Positions 52,063 through 60,623 of a stretch of 64,000 bases of DNA are shown here, piece by piece. How positions within the stretch are numbered: the stretch's first letter is position 1; each line of letters opens with the position of its first letter. The notes under the pieces are model-generated. The model was not told the origin of the DNA and ran no database searches. It saw only the letters and a list, made by a program, of their open reading frames with translations. The DNA is from Paraburkholderia lycopersici (GTDB lineage: Bacteria > Pseudomonadota > Gammaproteobacteria > Burkholderiales > Burkholderiaceae). The DNA is taken from contig NZ_FMYQ01000016.1 in the NCBI RefSeq assembly GCF_900096975.1, forward strand, positions 1 through 64,000, in the 5' to 3' direction. The position numbers and the translations under genes are program-made.

Positions 52063-53076
52063 TTACCTCGTATGCCGGATGCGCGGATTGAGCACGCCGT
52101 ACAGCAGATCGACGCACAGGTTCACGAGAATCACGAGCGTCGCGATCATGAGAATGCCGCCTTGCACGACCGGATAATCGCGCCGGCTGATCGCGTCGAT
52201 CAGCCATTTGCCGATGCCGGGCCAGGAGAACAGCGTTTCGGTGAGCACCGCGCCCGCCAGCAGCGTGCCGACCTGCAGGCCGATCACGGTCACGACGGGA
52301 ATCAGCGCGTTGCGCAGCGCGTGCACGACGATCACGCGCACGGGCGAGAGACCCTTGGCGCGCGCGGTGCGGATGTAGTCCTCGCGCAGCACTTCGAGCA
52401 TCGACGAGCGCGTCATGCGCGCCACCACCGCGAGCGGAATCGTGCCGAGCACGATGGCGGGCAGGACGAGGTGCGAGAGCGCCGAGCGGAACGACCCTTC
52501 GTCGGTGCCGGGCAGCAGCGAGTCGATCAGCATGAAGCCCGTGACGTGCGGAATGTCGAACTCCACGGCAATGCGGCCCGACACCGGCGTCCAGCCGAGC
52601 TTCGACGAAAACACCATGATGAGGATGAGCCCCCACCAGAAGATCGGCATGGAATAGCCGGTGAGCGCCGTACCCATCACGCCGTGATCGACGACGGTGC
52701 CGCGCCGGAGCGCCGCGAACACGCCGGCCGGCAGACCGATCGCGAGCGCGAAAATCAGCGCGCAGATCGACAGTTCGACGGTGGCGGGAAAGCGCGCGAG
52801 AAACTCGTCCATCACGCTCGTGTTGGTGATGATCGAAGTGCCGAGATTGCCCTGCAGCGCGTGGCCGACGTAATGCAGATACTGCATCGGCAGCGGCTCG
52901 TCGAGCCCGAGGCGGTGCATGGCCTCGGCGTGCATTTGGGGATCGACGCCGCGCTCGCCCATCATCACTTCGATGGGGTCGCCCGGAATCAGGTGGATGA
53001 GCGCGAACGCGAGGATCGTGATCCCGATGAACGTGGGTATCACCATGCCGATGCGGCGCAATACGAAGCGGAACAT
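52063..53076 (-). CDS. dppB: Dipeptide ABC transporter permease DppB
   Basis: 337-residue permease, partner of DppC. It starts MFRFVLRRIGMVIPTFIGIT and has the typical periplasmic loop HLIPGDPIEVMMGERGVDP and the EAA loop TARAKGLSPVRVIVVHALRN. The ATG at 53076 is preferred over an upstream one because family proteins begin at MFRFVLRR. It is separated from dppA by 138 bp that contain a stable hairpin. Confidence 0.94.
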   Translation of the reverse strand: MFRFVLRRIGMVIPTFIGITILAFALIHLIPGDPIEVMMGERGVDPQMHAEAMHRLGLDEPLPMQYLHYVGHALQGNLGTSIITNTSVMDEFLARFPATVELSICALIFALAIGLPAGVFAALRRGTVVDHGVMGTALTGYSMPIFWWGLILIMVFSSKLGWTPVSGRIAVEFDIPHVTGFMLIDSLLPGTDEGSFRSALSHLVLPAIVLGTIPLAVVARMTRSSMLEVLREDYIRTARAKGLSPVRVIVVHALRNALIPVVTVIGLQVGTLLAGAVLTETLFSWPGIGKWLIDAISRRDYPVVQGGILMIATLVILVNLCVDLLYGVLNPRIRHTR

Positions 53077-53112
53077 GTGGTGTTCCCCCGAAAGCTTTGA
53101 AATGAAACGCAA

Positions 53113-53145
53113 CCGGCGACAGGGGCTCGTGACCCCGGTCGCCGG
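53113..53145 (-). promoter_or_regulatory. Stable hairpin between dppA and dppB
   Basis: CCGGCGAC (53113-53120) pairs with GTCGCCGG (53138-53145), and the inner GGGG / CCCC extends the stem around a 7-nt loop. There is no T-run, so it is unlikely to be a full terminator. Hairpins placed after a binding-protein gene commonly protect its mRNA from 3' decay and lower the relative expression of the permease genes. Confidence 0.6.
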
Positions 53146-53214
53146 ACCTATTCCGCCCGCTTTCCGATCAGGTGAAAGCCGGGCGAAAACTACCCGATCA
53201 GCTCGCGATAAACC

Positions 53215-54849
53215 TTACTGCATGCCCACGCCGTCGAAGCGCGCGTAGCCGAGCGGCTCGATGCGCATGTCGACCACCTTCTTGCTGACCGGCTGGTAGA
53301 CGGTCGAGTGGGCGATCGGCGAGAACGGCAGTTGCTGCGCGAAGATCTGCTGCGCCTGCTGGTAGAACTTCGTGCGCTGCGCGACATCCGACGTCTGGCG
53401 GCCCTTCTGGATCAGGTCGTCGAACGGCTTGTAGCACCACTTGCTGAAGTTGTTGCCGTTCACGGCCTCGCAACCGAGCAGCGTGCCGAGCCAGTTGTCG
53501 GGGTCGCCGTTGTCGCCCGTCCAGCCGATCAGCATCGAGTCGTCCTCGCCCGCGTGCGCGCGCTTGATGTACTCGCCCCACTCGTACGTGACGATCTTCG
53601 CCTTCACGCCGATCTTCGCCCAGTCGGCCTGGATCATCTCGGCCATCAGGCGCGCGTTCGGGTTGTAGGCGCGCTGAACCGGCATGGCCCACAGCGTGAT
53701 CTCGAAGCCGTTCGACAGACCTGCCTTCGCGAGCAGCGCCTTGGCCTTCTCCGGGTCGTAGGCGTTGGCCGGGAGGTTCTTGTAGTAGGACCACTGCGTG
53801 GGCGGCATCGGGTTGGTCGCGAGCTGGCCCGCGCCCTGATACACCGAGTCGATGATCGCCTTTCTGTTGATCGCCATGTCGAGCGCGTGGCGCACGTCGA
53901 CGTTGTCGAGCGGCTTGTGCGTGACGTTGTACGACAGGTAGCCCAGGTTGAAGCCCGGCTGCGACGGCATGGCGATGTTCGGCTCGGCCTTCAGCGGCGC
54001 GATGTCGGCGGGACGCGGATAGCTCATCACCTGGCATTCGTCGCGCTTGATCTTCTGCACGCGCACGCTCGCGTCGGGCGTGATCGAGAAGATCAGCTTC
54101 GAGAGCTTCACGGCGCCCGGCTTCCAGTAGTCGGGATTGCCGTCGTAGCGGATGGTCGCGTCCTTCGTGTAGCTCCTGAAGATGAACGGGCCCGTGCCGA
54201 CCGGATACTGGTTGATGTCGGCGGCCTTGCCGGCCTTCAGCAGTTGATCGGCGTATTCGGCCGAGAGGATCGAGGCGAATTCCATCGCCATGTTCTGGAT
54301 GAACGGCGCGTTCGGCTCGTTCAGCGTGAACTTCACAGTGTACGGATCGACTTTCTCGACCTTGGCGATCAGCTTGTCGAGGCCCATGTCGGTGAAGTAC
54401 GGAAACGACACCGGGTATGCCTTGCGGAACGCGTTGTTCGGATCGAGCATGCGCTCGAACGAGAACACGACGTCGTCGGCGTTGAATTCACGCGAGGGCT
54501 TGAAGAACGACGTGGTCTGGAACTTCACGCCATGGCGCAGATGGAACGTGTAGGTCTTGCCGTCAGGGGAAACGTCCCACGATTGCGCGAGACCCGGTTC
54601 GACCTTGGTGCCGCCGCGCTCGAATTCGACGAGGCGGTTATAGACGGTGAACGTGTTCGCCGTGAAGTCCGTGCCGGTCGTGTATTGGGCCGGGTCGAAG
54701 CCGGCGGGGCTGCCTTCCGAGCAGTAGACGAGCGTCTTGTTCGGAATGCTTTGCGCGGCGTGCGCGAGAGGGGCTCCAGCAATCGATGCCGCTGCGAGCG
54801 CCACGAGAGACGTCATTCGTGCAGCACGCAACAGTTTGTTTTCTTTCAT
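53215..54849 (-). CDS. dppA: Periplasmic dipeptide-binding protein DppA
   Basis: 544-residue substrate-binding protein of the SBP_bac_5 family. Signal peptide MKENKLLRAARMTSLVALAA ... AHA-AQ, cleavage near residue 32. The domain begins KTLVYCSEGSPAGFDPAQYT (DppA-type) and includes YPVGTGPFIFRSY and the WTGDNGDPDNWLGTLL segment with the aspartate that anchors the peptide amino group in DppA. The CEAVNGNNFSKWCY pair of cysteines also matches DppA. GGAGGAAAC precedes the ATG. Peptide or heme uptake are both known for DppA. Confidence 0.94.
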   Translation of the reverse strand: MKENKLLRAARMTSLVALAAASIAGAPLAHAAQSIPNKTLVYCSEGSPAGFDPAQYTTGTDFTANTFTVYNRLVEFERGGTKVEPGLAQSWDVSPDGKTYTFHLRHGVKFQTTSFFKPSREFNADDVVFSFERMLDPNNAFRKAYPVSFPYFTDMGLDKLIAKVEKVDPYTVKFTLNEPNAPFIQNMAMEFASILSAEYADQLLKAGKAADINQYPVGTGPFIFRSYTKDATIRYDGNPDYWKPGAVKLSKLIFSITPDASVRVQKIKRDECQVMSYPRPADIAPLKAEPNIAMPSQPGFNLGYLSYNVTHKPLDNVDVRHALDMAINRKAIIDSVYQGAGQLATNPMPPTQWSYYKNLPANAYDPEKAKALLAKAGLSNGFEITLWAMPVQRAYNPNARLMAEMIQADWAKIGVKAKIVTYEWGEYIKRAHAGEDDSMLIGWTGDNGDPDNWLGTLLGCEAVNGNNFSKWCYKPFDDLIQKGRQTSDVAQRTKFYQQAQQIFAQQLPFSPIAHSTVYQPVSKKVVDMRIEPLGYARFDGVGMQ

Positions 54850-54890
54850 GTTTCCTCCAGTTCAATGCCGGCTCGCGCCAGCGTAGCGCG

Positions 54891-54920
54891 ATCTTACTTG
54901 AGCAGGTGCCGCGGTCACAA
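54891..54920 (-). promoter_or_regulatory. Candidate dppA promoter
   Basis: On the minus strand TTGTGA (54915-54920) and TAAGAT (54891-54896) are 18 bp apart and about 40 bp upstream of the dppA ATG. Each matches 4 of 6 consensus bases. The remaining part of the gap towards metF (54921-55114) shows no gene. Confidence 0.45.
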
Positions 54921-55114
54921 GCAAGCCAAAAGTCCCGTCGCTTCTGGAAAACGCCGGGTTGACAGGGGCCGTGGTTGCCGCATGGTGCGGCGCAGCGTGG
55001 CCCCGCCCTTTTTTCTTGCGGGAACACGACGATAGACAGCGCGCCGAATTGTTGCGTACCGCCAATGGCTTCCTCATGCGCCTCGTCGGCGTCGCCGGAT
55101 TGGTGCTTTCCATG

Positions 55115-55155
55115 AAAAAAGCCGCGCGGCCCGGAAGTCCGGGAACCGCGCGGCT
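55115..55155 (-). terminator. Terminator after metF
   Basis: On the minus strand AGCCGCGCGG-type arms (55146-55155 and 55120-55129) enclose an inner CCGGACTTCCGG hairpin and end in six T residues, 32 bp past the metF stop. Confidence 0.9.
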
Positions 55156-55186
55156 CGAGCCTGCCGGGCGAGTCGCGAGCGGGCGC

Positions 55187-56017
55187 TCAGAACCCCAGCC
55201 GCTCGCAGATGGCCTTGGTGGCCGGTGCCGCGTTGAGCGTGTAGAAGTGCAGGCCCGGCACGCCCGCATCGACGAGGCGGCGGCACAGGCCCGTCACCAC
55301 GTCGAGGCCGAACGCGCGAATCGACTCGCGGTCGTCGCCGAAGCTCTCCAGACGCTTGGCGACCCAGCGCGGCACTTCGGCGCCGCACATCTCCGAAAAG
55401 CGCATGAGCTGCGAGTAGTTCGTGATCGGCATGATGCCGGGCACGATGGGGATGTCCACGCCGAGCTTTTGCGCGTCGTCGACGAAGCGGAAATACGCGT
55501 CCGCGTTGAAGAAGTACTGCGTGATCGCCGAATTGGCCCCCGCTTTTACCTTCTGCGCGAACGCTTCGAGGTCGTGGCGCGGCGAACGCGCCTGCGGGTG
55601 GTACTCGGGATACGCGGCCACTTCGATGTGGAACGCGTCGCCGGTTTCCTCGCGGATGAACGCGACGAGTTCGGACGCATAGCGCAGTTCGCCCACCTCG
55701 CCCATGCCCGAGGGCAGGTCGCCGCGCAGCGCGACGATGTGGCGGATGCCATGCGCGCGGTACGCCCCGAGGATCTCGCGCAGGCTCTCTTTCGAGGAGC
55801 CGATGCACGAGAGGTGCGGCGCGGCCTCGACGCCTTCCTTCGCGATGTCGAGGACCGTATCGAGCGTGCCTTGCTGCGTCGAGCCGCCCGCGCCGAACGT
55901 CACCGAGACGAACTTCGGCTTGAGCGTCGCGAGCTGGGCGCGCGTGGCGCGCAGCTTCTCGACGCCGTCCGGCGTCTTCGGCGGAAAGAATTCGAATGAG
56001 AGTTCGATCGGTTTCAT
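55187..56017 (-). CDS. metF: Methylenetetrahydrofolate reductase
   Basis: FAD enzyme reducing 5,10-methylene-THF to 5-methyl-THF, the methyl donor for methionine synthase. 276 residues, bacterial MetF type. SFEFFPPKTPDGVEKL holds the catalytic Glu; VSVTFGAGGSTQQGTLDT, VALRGDLPSG and KVKAGANSAITQYFF are family motifs. It is the last gene of the ahcY - holin-like - metF set downstream of the SAH riboswitch, joining SAH removal with methyl supply. Confidence 0.96.
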   Translation of the reverse strand: MKPIELSFEFFPPKTPDGVEKLRATRAQLATLKPKFVSVTFGAGGSTQQGTLDTVLDIAKEGVEAAPHLSCIGSSKESLREILGAYRAHGIRHIVALRGDLPSGMGEVGELRYASELVAFIREETGDAFHIEVAAYPEYHPQARSPRHDLEAFAQKVKAGANSAITQYFFNADAYFRFVDDAQKLGVDIPIVPGIMPITNYSQLMRFSEMCGAEVPRWVAKRLESFGDDRESIRAFGLDVVTGLCRRLVDAGVPGLHFYTLNAAPATKAICERLGF

Positions 56018-56048
56018 GTTGATGAGGCCTCAACGGCCTTTGCCCGCG

Positions 56049-56402
56049 TCAGCCGAGGCTGCGGTTGCCGAAGATCAGCGCCGAGAGCAGCCACGACACG
56101 ATGCTGTACAGGATCGAGCCGAAGAACGCCGACCAGAAGCCCGACACCTCGAAGCCCTTCAGCAGCGACGCGGCGAGCCAGAAGCACAGCGCGTTCACGA
56201 CGAGGATGAAGAGGCCGAGCGTGAGGATCGTCACGGGCAGCGTGAACAGGATCAGCAACGGCCGCAGCACGGCGTTGATGAGGCCGAGCACGACCGCCAC
56301 GATCAGCGCGGTGCCGAAGCTGCGGATGTGGATCGACGGAACGAGCCAGGTGATGATCAGGAGCGCGAGCGCGTTGATGAGCCAGGTCAGCAGCACGGTC
56401 AT
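56049..56402 (-). CDS. Phage-holin-4-like (YvlD-type) small membrane protein
   Basis: 117-residue integral membrane protein with four hydrophobic segments (VLLTWLINALALLIITWLVP; ALIVAVVLGLINAVLRPLLI; LTLGLFILVVNALCFWLAAS; SAFFGSILYSIVSWLLSALI). The LINAVLRP motif is typical of the phage holin family 4 / YvlD group. Despite the name there are no phage genes nearby. It is placed between ahcY (136 bp) and metF (31 bp) on the same strand, so it is probably co-transcribed with methyl-cycle genes. Function unknown. Confidence 0.85.
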   Translation of the reverse strand: MTVLLTWLINALALLIITWLVPSIHIRSFGTALIVAVVLGLINAVLRPLLILFTLPVTILTLGLFILVVNALCFWLAASLLKGFEVSGFWSAFFGSILYSIVSWLLSALIFGNRSLG

Positions 56403-56495
56403 GGTTGTTGGTCCTCTTGCGTCGTTGATAGGCGGGCCGCCCGCGCGCGAAAAAACGCGCGGGCGTTCCCGCAGCATCGGGCTGATCGCTTAACT

Positions 56496-56519
56496 GCGGC
56501 TTAAAGCTTCAAGCCGCTT
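56496..56519 (-). terminator. Weak hairpin after ahcY
   Basis: GCGGCTT / AAGCCGC (56496-56502 / 56511-56517) with an 8-nt loop lies 21 bp past the ahcY stop. There is no T-run on the minus strand, so it probably allows read-through to the holin-like and metF genes or stabilises the ahcY 3' end. Confidence 0.4.
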
Positions 56520-56538
56520 TGTATCTTCCTGTATCGGC

Positions 56539-57957
56539 TTAGTAACGATAGTGGTTCGGCTTGAACGGACCGTTCTTGTCGACGCCGATGTACGAAGCCT
56601 GGTCGTCGGACAGCACGGTCAGGTTCGCGCCGATGCGCGCGAGGTGCAGGCGCGCGACCTTCTCGTCGAGGTGCTTCGGCAGCACGTACACCTTGTTCTC
56701 GTACTTGTCGCCGCGCGTGAACAGTTCGATTTGCGCGAGCGTCTGGTTCGTGAACGAGTTCGACATCACGAACGACGGATGGCCCGTCGCGCAGCCGAGG
56801 TTCACGAGGCGGCCTTCGGCCAGCAGGATCACGCGCTTGCCGTCCGGGAAGATGATGTGGTCGACCTGCGGCTTGATGTTTTCCCACTGGTACTGGCGCG
56901 TGGAAGCAACGTCGATTTCCGAGTCGAAGTGGCCGATGTTGCAGACGATCGCGTTGTGGCGCATCGCCTTCATGTGGTCGTGGCCGATCACGTGGAAGTT
57001 GCCGGTGGCCGTCACGAAGATGTCGGCCTTGTCGGCGGCGTATTCCATCGTCACGACGCGGTAGCCTTCCATCGCGGCCTGCAGCGCGCAGATCGGATCG
57101 ATTTCCGTGACCCACACGGTCGCGCCGAGGCCGCGCAGCGACTGCGCGCAGCCCTTGCCCACGTCGCCGTAGCCGGCCACGACGGCGATCTTGCCCGCGA
57201 TCATCACGTCGGTCGCGCGCTTGATGCCGTCGACGAGCGACTCGCGGCAGCCGTACAGGTTGTCGAACTTCGACTTCGTGACCGAGTCGTTCACGTTGAT
57301 GGCCGGGAACGGCAGGCGGCCGTCCTTTTCCATCTGGTACAGGCGGTGCACGCCGGTCGTGGTTTCCTCGGTCACGCCCTTGATCTGCGCGAGGCGCTTC
57401 GAGTACCACGCCGGGTCGATGTCGAGGTGCTCGCCGATCGACTTGTAGAGCGCGATTTCCTCTTCGTTGGTCGGCTTCGCGATGACCGAGCGGTCCTTCT
57501 CGGCCTTTGAGCCGAGGATCAGCAGCAGCGTGGCGTCGCCGCCGTCGTCGAGGATCATGTTGGCGAACTCGCCGTTCGGCCACTCGAAGATGCGGTGCGT
57601 GAAGGCCCAGTATTCGTCGAGCGATTCGCCCTTGAACGCGAACACGGGCGTGCCGCCCGCGGCGATCGCGGCGGCGGCGTGGTCCTGGGTCGAGAAGATG
57701 TTGCACGAGGCCCAGCGGACGTCGGCGCCGAGCGCCGTGAGCGTCTCGATCAGCACGGCGGTCTGGATCGTCATGTGCAGCGAGCCCGCGATGCGCGCGC
57801 CCTTGAGCGGCTGCTGCGCCTTGTACTCTTCGCGGATCTGCACGAGGCCGGGCATTTCGGTCTCGGCGATGTTCAGTTCCTTGCGGCCCCAGCCGGCAAG
57901 CGACAGATCGGCGACGACGAAATCCTGGGCTTGATCCTGCGGAATTGCGGCGTTCAT
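56539..57957 (-). CDS. ahcY: S-adenosylhomocysteine hydrolase (adenosylhomocysteinase)
   Basis: NAD-dependent enzyme splitting S-adenosylhomocysteine into adenosine and homocysteine, relieving product inhibition of methyltransferases. 472 residues. Motifs: AGSLHMTIQTAVLIETL, NDSVTKSKFDNLYGCRESL (catalytic Lys region), the NAD loop VAGYGDVGKGCAQSLRGLG, and the C-terminal GPFKPNHYRY. The ATG at 57957 has correct spacing from AAGGAGGG; a GTG one codon earlier is too close. It lies directly behind an SAH riboswitch. Confidence 0.97.
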   Translation of the reverse strand: MNAAIPQDQAQDFVVADLSLAGWGRKELNIAETEMPGLVQIREEYKAQQPLKGARIAGSLHMTIQTAVLIETLTALGADVRWASCNIFSTQDHAAAAIAAGGTPVFAFKGESLDEYWAFTHRIFEWPNGEFANMILDDGGDATLLLILGSKAEKDRSVIAKPTNEEEIALYKSIGEHLDIDPAWYSKRLAQIKGVTEETTTGVHRLYQMEKDGRLPFPAINVNDSVTKSKFDNLYGCRESLVDGIKRATDVMIAGKIAVVAGYGDVGKGCAQSLRGLGATVWVTEIDPICALQAAMEGYRVVTMEYAADKADIFVTATGNFHVIGHDHMKAMRHNAIVCNIGHFDSEIDVASTRQYQWENIKPQVDHIIFPDGKRVILLAEGRLVNLGCATGHPSFVMSNSFTNQTLAQIELFTRGDKYENKVYVLPKHLDEKVARLHLARIGANLTVLSDDQASYIGVDKNGPFKPNHYRY

Positions 57958-57997
57958 CACGCCCTCCTTTCTAAAAGTGACTAGAAATTAAAGACGT

Positions 57998-58109
57998 GAG
58001 CGCCGTTTCAGTGCGATTGATTCAGTGGATTCAACCGGATTGAAGCGCCTTCGAGCCTGGCGGGCGTGAAGCCCGTCGCAACGCTCCTCGAAGACGAGGC
58101 GTGATTGTA
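57998..58109 (-). promoter_or_regulatory. SAH riboswitch and promoter upstream of ahcY
   Basis: On the minus strand an extended -10 (TGC-TACAAT, -10 hexamer 58104-58109) is followed by the conserved SAH-riboswitch segments: CGAGGAGCGTTGCGAC (58090-58075), a GGGC-TTCAC-GCCC stem, CCAGGCTCG (58060-58052) closing the first helix, and a distal AACGGCGCTC (58007-57998) whose CGCTC can pair with the early GAGCG to form the pseudoknot. This order matches the known SAH riboswitch of beta-proteobacteria, which turns genes on when S-adenosylhomocysteine rises. Here it should control ahcY and probably the holin-like gene and metF. Confidence 0.9.
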
Positions 58110-58141
58110 GCAAATCGGGATGACGGCGGCGCGCGCGCACC

Positions 58142-58864
58142 TCAGATCGGCAGGAATCCCAGGGCGGGCGCGAGCAGGACCATCACCACGCCTGCGATCA
58201 TCATCGTGAGGCTCGCCACCACGCCCTCTTCGCTGCCGAGTTCGCGGGCCTTCGCGGTGCCCACGCCGTGCGCGGCCGCGCCGAACAGCGCACCGCGCGC
58301 GAGCCGCGTGCGCAGCGGCACGAGCCCGAGCACAAGCTCGCCGAACAGCATGCCGCACACCCCCGTGGCGATCACGAAAAGCGCGGTGAGATCGCGCGGC
58401 GCGTGAATCTTGTCGGAGACGGCGAGCGCGAACGGCGTCGAGATCGACCGCGTCATCAGACAGCGCTGCAGGTCGGGCGAGAGGTGCAGCAGCTTCGCGA
58501 GCGCCAGCGACCCGCCCACCGCCACGACGATGCCGACCGTCACGCCCACCGCAAGCGAGATCCAGTGGCGCTTGAGCAGGTCGCGATATTCGTGGATCGG
58601 CACCGCGAACGCCACCGTGGCCGGCCCGAGCAGCCACATGAGCCAGCGCGTGTCCTGAAAATAGACGGGATACGGAATATGGAGCACCAGAACGATCGCG
58701 CCGAGCACCACCGGCACCGCGACGAGCGGCGTGAGCCACGGCGAGCGAAAGCGCGCGTACAGCGCCTTCGAGACGAAATAGAGCGCGACGGTGAGGATGA
58801 AGCAGCCCGCGGCGATGAGCCGCGCGGCGTCGTCGGCGAACAGGGACGAATAGAACGCGTTCAT
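58142..58864 (-). CDS. LrgB/CidB-family membrane protein
   Basis: 240-residue integral membrane protein of the LrgB/CidB family with about seven predicted helices. LGPATVAFAVPIHEYRDLLKRHW and MTRSISTPFALAVSDKI are diagnostic segments; GAAAHGVGTAKARELGSEEG near the C-terminus is conserved. With the LrgA-like protein it forms a holin/antiholin-like pair linked in other bacteria to autolysis or to small-metabolite (pyruvate, glycolate) export. The start at 58864 matches the family. It is 34 bp downstream of the lrgA-like gene. Confidence 0.9.
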   Translation of the reverse strand: MNAFYSSLFADDAARLIAAGCFILTVALYFVSKALYARFRSPWLTPLVAVPVVLGAIVLVLHIPYPVYFQDTRWLMWLLGPATVAFAVPIHEYRDLLKRHWISLAVGVTVGIVVAVGGSLALAKLLHLSPDLQRCLMTRSISTPFALAVSDKIHAPRDLTALFVIATGVCGMLFGELVLGLVPLRTRLARGALFGAAAHGVGTAKARELGSEEGVVASLTMMIAGVVMVLLAPALGFLPI

Positions 58865-58898
58865 GACGGGATCATCCTCAGTGGGCAAATGCCGGGGA

Positions 58899-59378
58899 CT
58901 ACGCTCGCACCAGATGGCGCGCATGGCGCACGCGGCGCAGCGCGAGACGGCGCTCCAGCCGCGCGGCCTGCTCGACGGCGAACGCCACGGCCACCATCAC
59001 CATGAGTGTGCCGCCCACCACGACGAGGACGAGACGCCAGCCGTCGGCGCGAAAGAGACCGCCGTAGTTGACCGCGGCCACGGCGGCCGGGATGAAGAAC
59101 AGCAGCATGTCGGACAGCAGCCAGTCGGCGCCGGCTTTCACCCAGCGAGGCGTCACGCCGCCGCAAAAAAGCAGCGCGAGCAGCAGCACGAGGCCCACCA
59201 CGCCGCCCGGCACGGGCAGGTGCGCGGCGCGTGCGAGGGCGTCGGCGGCATACCAGACACCTGCCAGCAGCGCCGATTGCGCCGCGATGCGGCCAATGCG
59301 CCGGCCGAGACCCGCCACGCTGCCCGTGCTGTGCGCGGCGCTTTCGGAAATTTTCGCGGGGGCGTTCGGAGCAGTCAT
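58899..59378 (-). CDS. LrgA/CidA-family holin-like membrane protein
   Basis: 159-residue membrane protein with four predicted helices. PVPGGVVGLVLLLALLF and VKAGADWLLSDMLLFFIPAAVAAV are the CidA/LrgA hallmarks. A 30-residue polar N-terminus and an Arg-rich C-terminus (RLERRLALRRVRHARH) flank the helices, as usual. First gene of the pair with the LrgB-like protein; divergent from a LysR regulator, like cidAB and cidR in other bacteria. Confidence 0.88.
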   Translation of the reverse strand: MTAPNAPAKISESAAHSTGSVAGLGRRIGRIAAQSALLAGVWYAADALARAAHLPVPGGVVGLVLLLALLFCGGVTPRWVKAGADWLLSDMLLFFIPAAVAAVNYGGLFRADGWRLVLVVVGGTLMVMVAVAFAVEQAARLERRLALRRVRHARHLVRA

Positions 59379-59435
59379 GGCAAACCCTAAGTGACACTGG
59401 ATTGGAACTCAGTATAGGGTTCAGCCGATTATAAG

Positions 59436-59477
59436 TATAATGACTTGGAATCATCTACTACATTCCATATTGGAATG
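59436..59477. promoter_or_regulatory. LysR-type operator and promoter region, lrgA-like / lysR
   Basis: CATTCC-ATATT-GGAATG (59461-59477) is a perfect interrupted palindrome containing the T-N11-A pattern of LysR binding sites. A perfect -10 hexamer TATAAT lies on the plus strand at 59436-59441, and another GGAA-type half-site (CTTGGAATC) at about 59443-59451. The region is between the divergent lrgA-like and lysR starts, fitting autoregulation and control of the membrane-protein pair. Confidence 0.6.
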
Positions 59478-59531
59478 CACCAGATCGGCATCCGCCGAAC
59501 GCTTTTTCTGCCCAATTCTGGAGTCCCGATC

Positions 59532-60479
59532 GTGGAACTGCGCGCGCTTCGTTATTTCATCGAGGTGGTGCGGCAACAGAGCTTCACCGCCGCGGCCGAG
59601 AAACTGCACGTCACGCAGCCGACCATCAGCAAGATGGTGAAGGCGCTCGAAGACGAAACCGGCACCCAGCTATTGCTGCGCGACGCACGCCAGATGGTGC
59701 TCACCGACGCCGGCCGCATCGTCTATCAGCGCGGCCAGGACGTGCTCGCCGCGCAGGCGCAGTTGCAGGCCGAACTCGCCGATCTCGGCACGCTCGGGCG
59801 CGGCGAACTCACCATCGGCATTCCGCCGATGGGCGGCTCGCTCTTCACGCCCGCCATCGCGACCTTCCGCCAGCGCTATCCGAAGATCGAGCTCAAGCTC
59901 TTCGAGCAGGGCTCGCGCGCGATCGAGGCCGCGCTGATCTCGGGCGAGCTGGAGCTCGGCGGCGTGCTGCTGCCCGTGGACCCGGCGCTCATCGACGTGC
60001 TGCCTGTTTCGCACGAACTGCTTTGGCTCGTCGCGCGGCGCGGCTCGCGCTGGGACAACAAGCTCGCCGTGCCGCTCGCGGAGCTGGCCGGCGAGCCGTT
60101 CGTGTTCTACGGCGAAAGCCTCGCGCTCAACGACGTCGTGCTCAACGCGTGCCGTACCGCGGGCTTCGTGCCGCAGGTCGTGGGGCGCAGCGGCCACTGG
60201 GATCTGATGGCGGCGCTCGTGCTCGCGGGCGTGGGCATCGCGCTGCTGCCCGCGCCCTACGTGCGCCGCCTCGACGCCGGGCGTTTCACGTGCCTGCCCG
60301 TGAGCGAGCCGCAGATCACCTGGGACATGGCGATCGGCTGGAAGCGCAGCGGCTATCTCTCGCATGCGGCGCGCGCCTGGCTCGACGTCGCGCGCGCGGA
60401 GTACGGCAAGCCGGTCACGTTTCTCGACGACTTCGTGCTTCCTCCGGGGCTCGAGAAGCGGCCGGGCAAGCCGGAGTGA
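59532..60479 (+). CDS. LysR-family transcriptional regulator
   Basis: 315-residue LysR-type regulator. The canonical N-terminal helix-turn-helix is ELRALRYFIEVVRQQSFTAA then LHVTQPTISKMVKALEDETG (residues about 2-50); the remainder is a periplasmic-binding-protein-like effector domain (ELTIGIPPMGGSLFTPAIAT). The start is a GTG at 59532 with TGGAG 8 nt upstream and the standard LysR beginning; upstream in-frame ATGs add a non-conserved extension lying over the operator. Divergent from lrgAB-like genes, hence CidR-like by context. Its effector may be an acid such as acetate or pyruvate, which is inference. Confidence 0.9.
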   Translation: MELRALRYFIEVVRQQSFTAAAEKLHVTQPTISKMVKALEDETGTQLLLRDARQMVLTDAGRIVYQRGQDVLAAQAQLQAELADLGTLGRGELTIGIPPMGGSLFTPAIATFRQRYPKIELKLFEQGSRAIEAALISGELELGGVLLPVDPALIDVLPVSHELLWLVARRGSRWDNKLAVPLAELAGEPFVFYGESLALNDVVLNACRTAGFVPQVVGRSGHWDLMAALVLAGVGIALLPAPYVRRLDAGRFTCLPVSEPQITWDMAIGWKRSGYLSHAARAWLDVARAEYGKPVTFLDDFVLPPGLEKRPGKPE

Positions 60480-60623
60480 AGCGGCGCCCGCCGGACAACG
60501 GCGGGAATGCGCCGCGCTTTTGGCGCATGAGGAACGCTTCGCAACGAGCCGATGCGGCGGTCAGGGAAGCGGCCGCTTTCCGTGCCGACGCGAGAGCCAC
60601 GCGGGGATGGACGAAGCAACGCG

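Noticed and set aside
56049..56402. Prophage suggested by a holin-type protein
   Set aside because: No integrase, capsid, tail or lysis genes nearby; the protein belongs to a chromosomal holin-like family.
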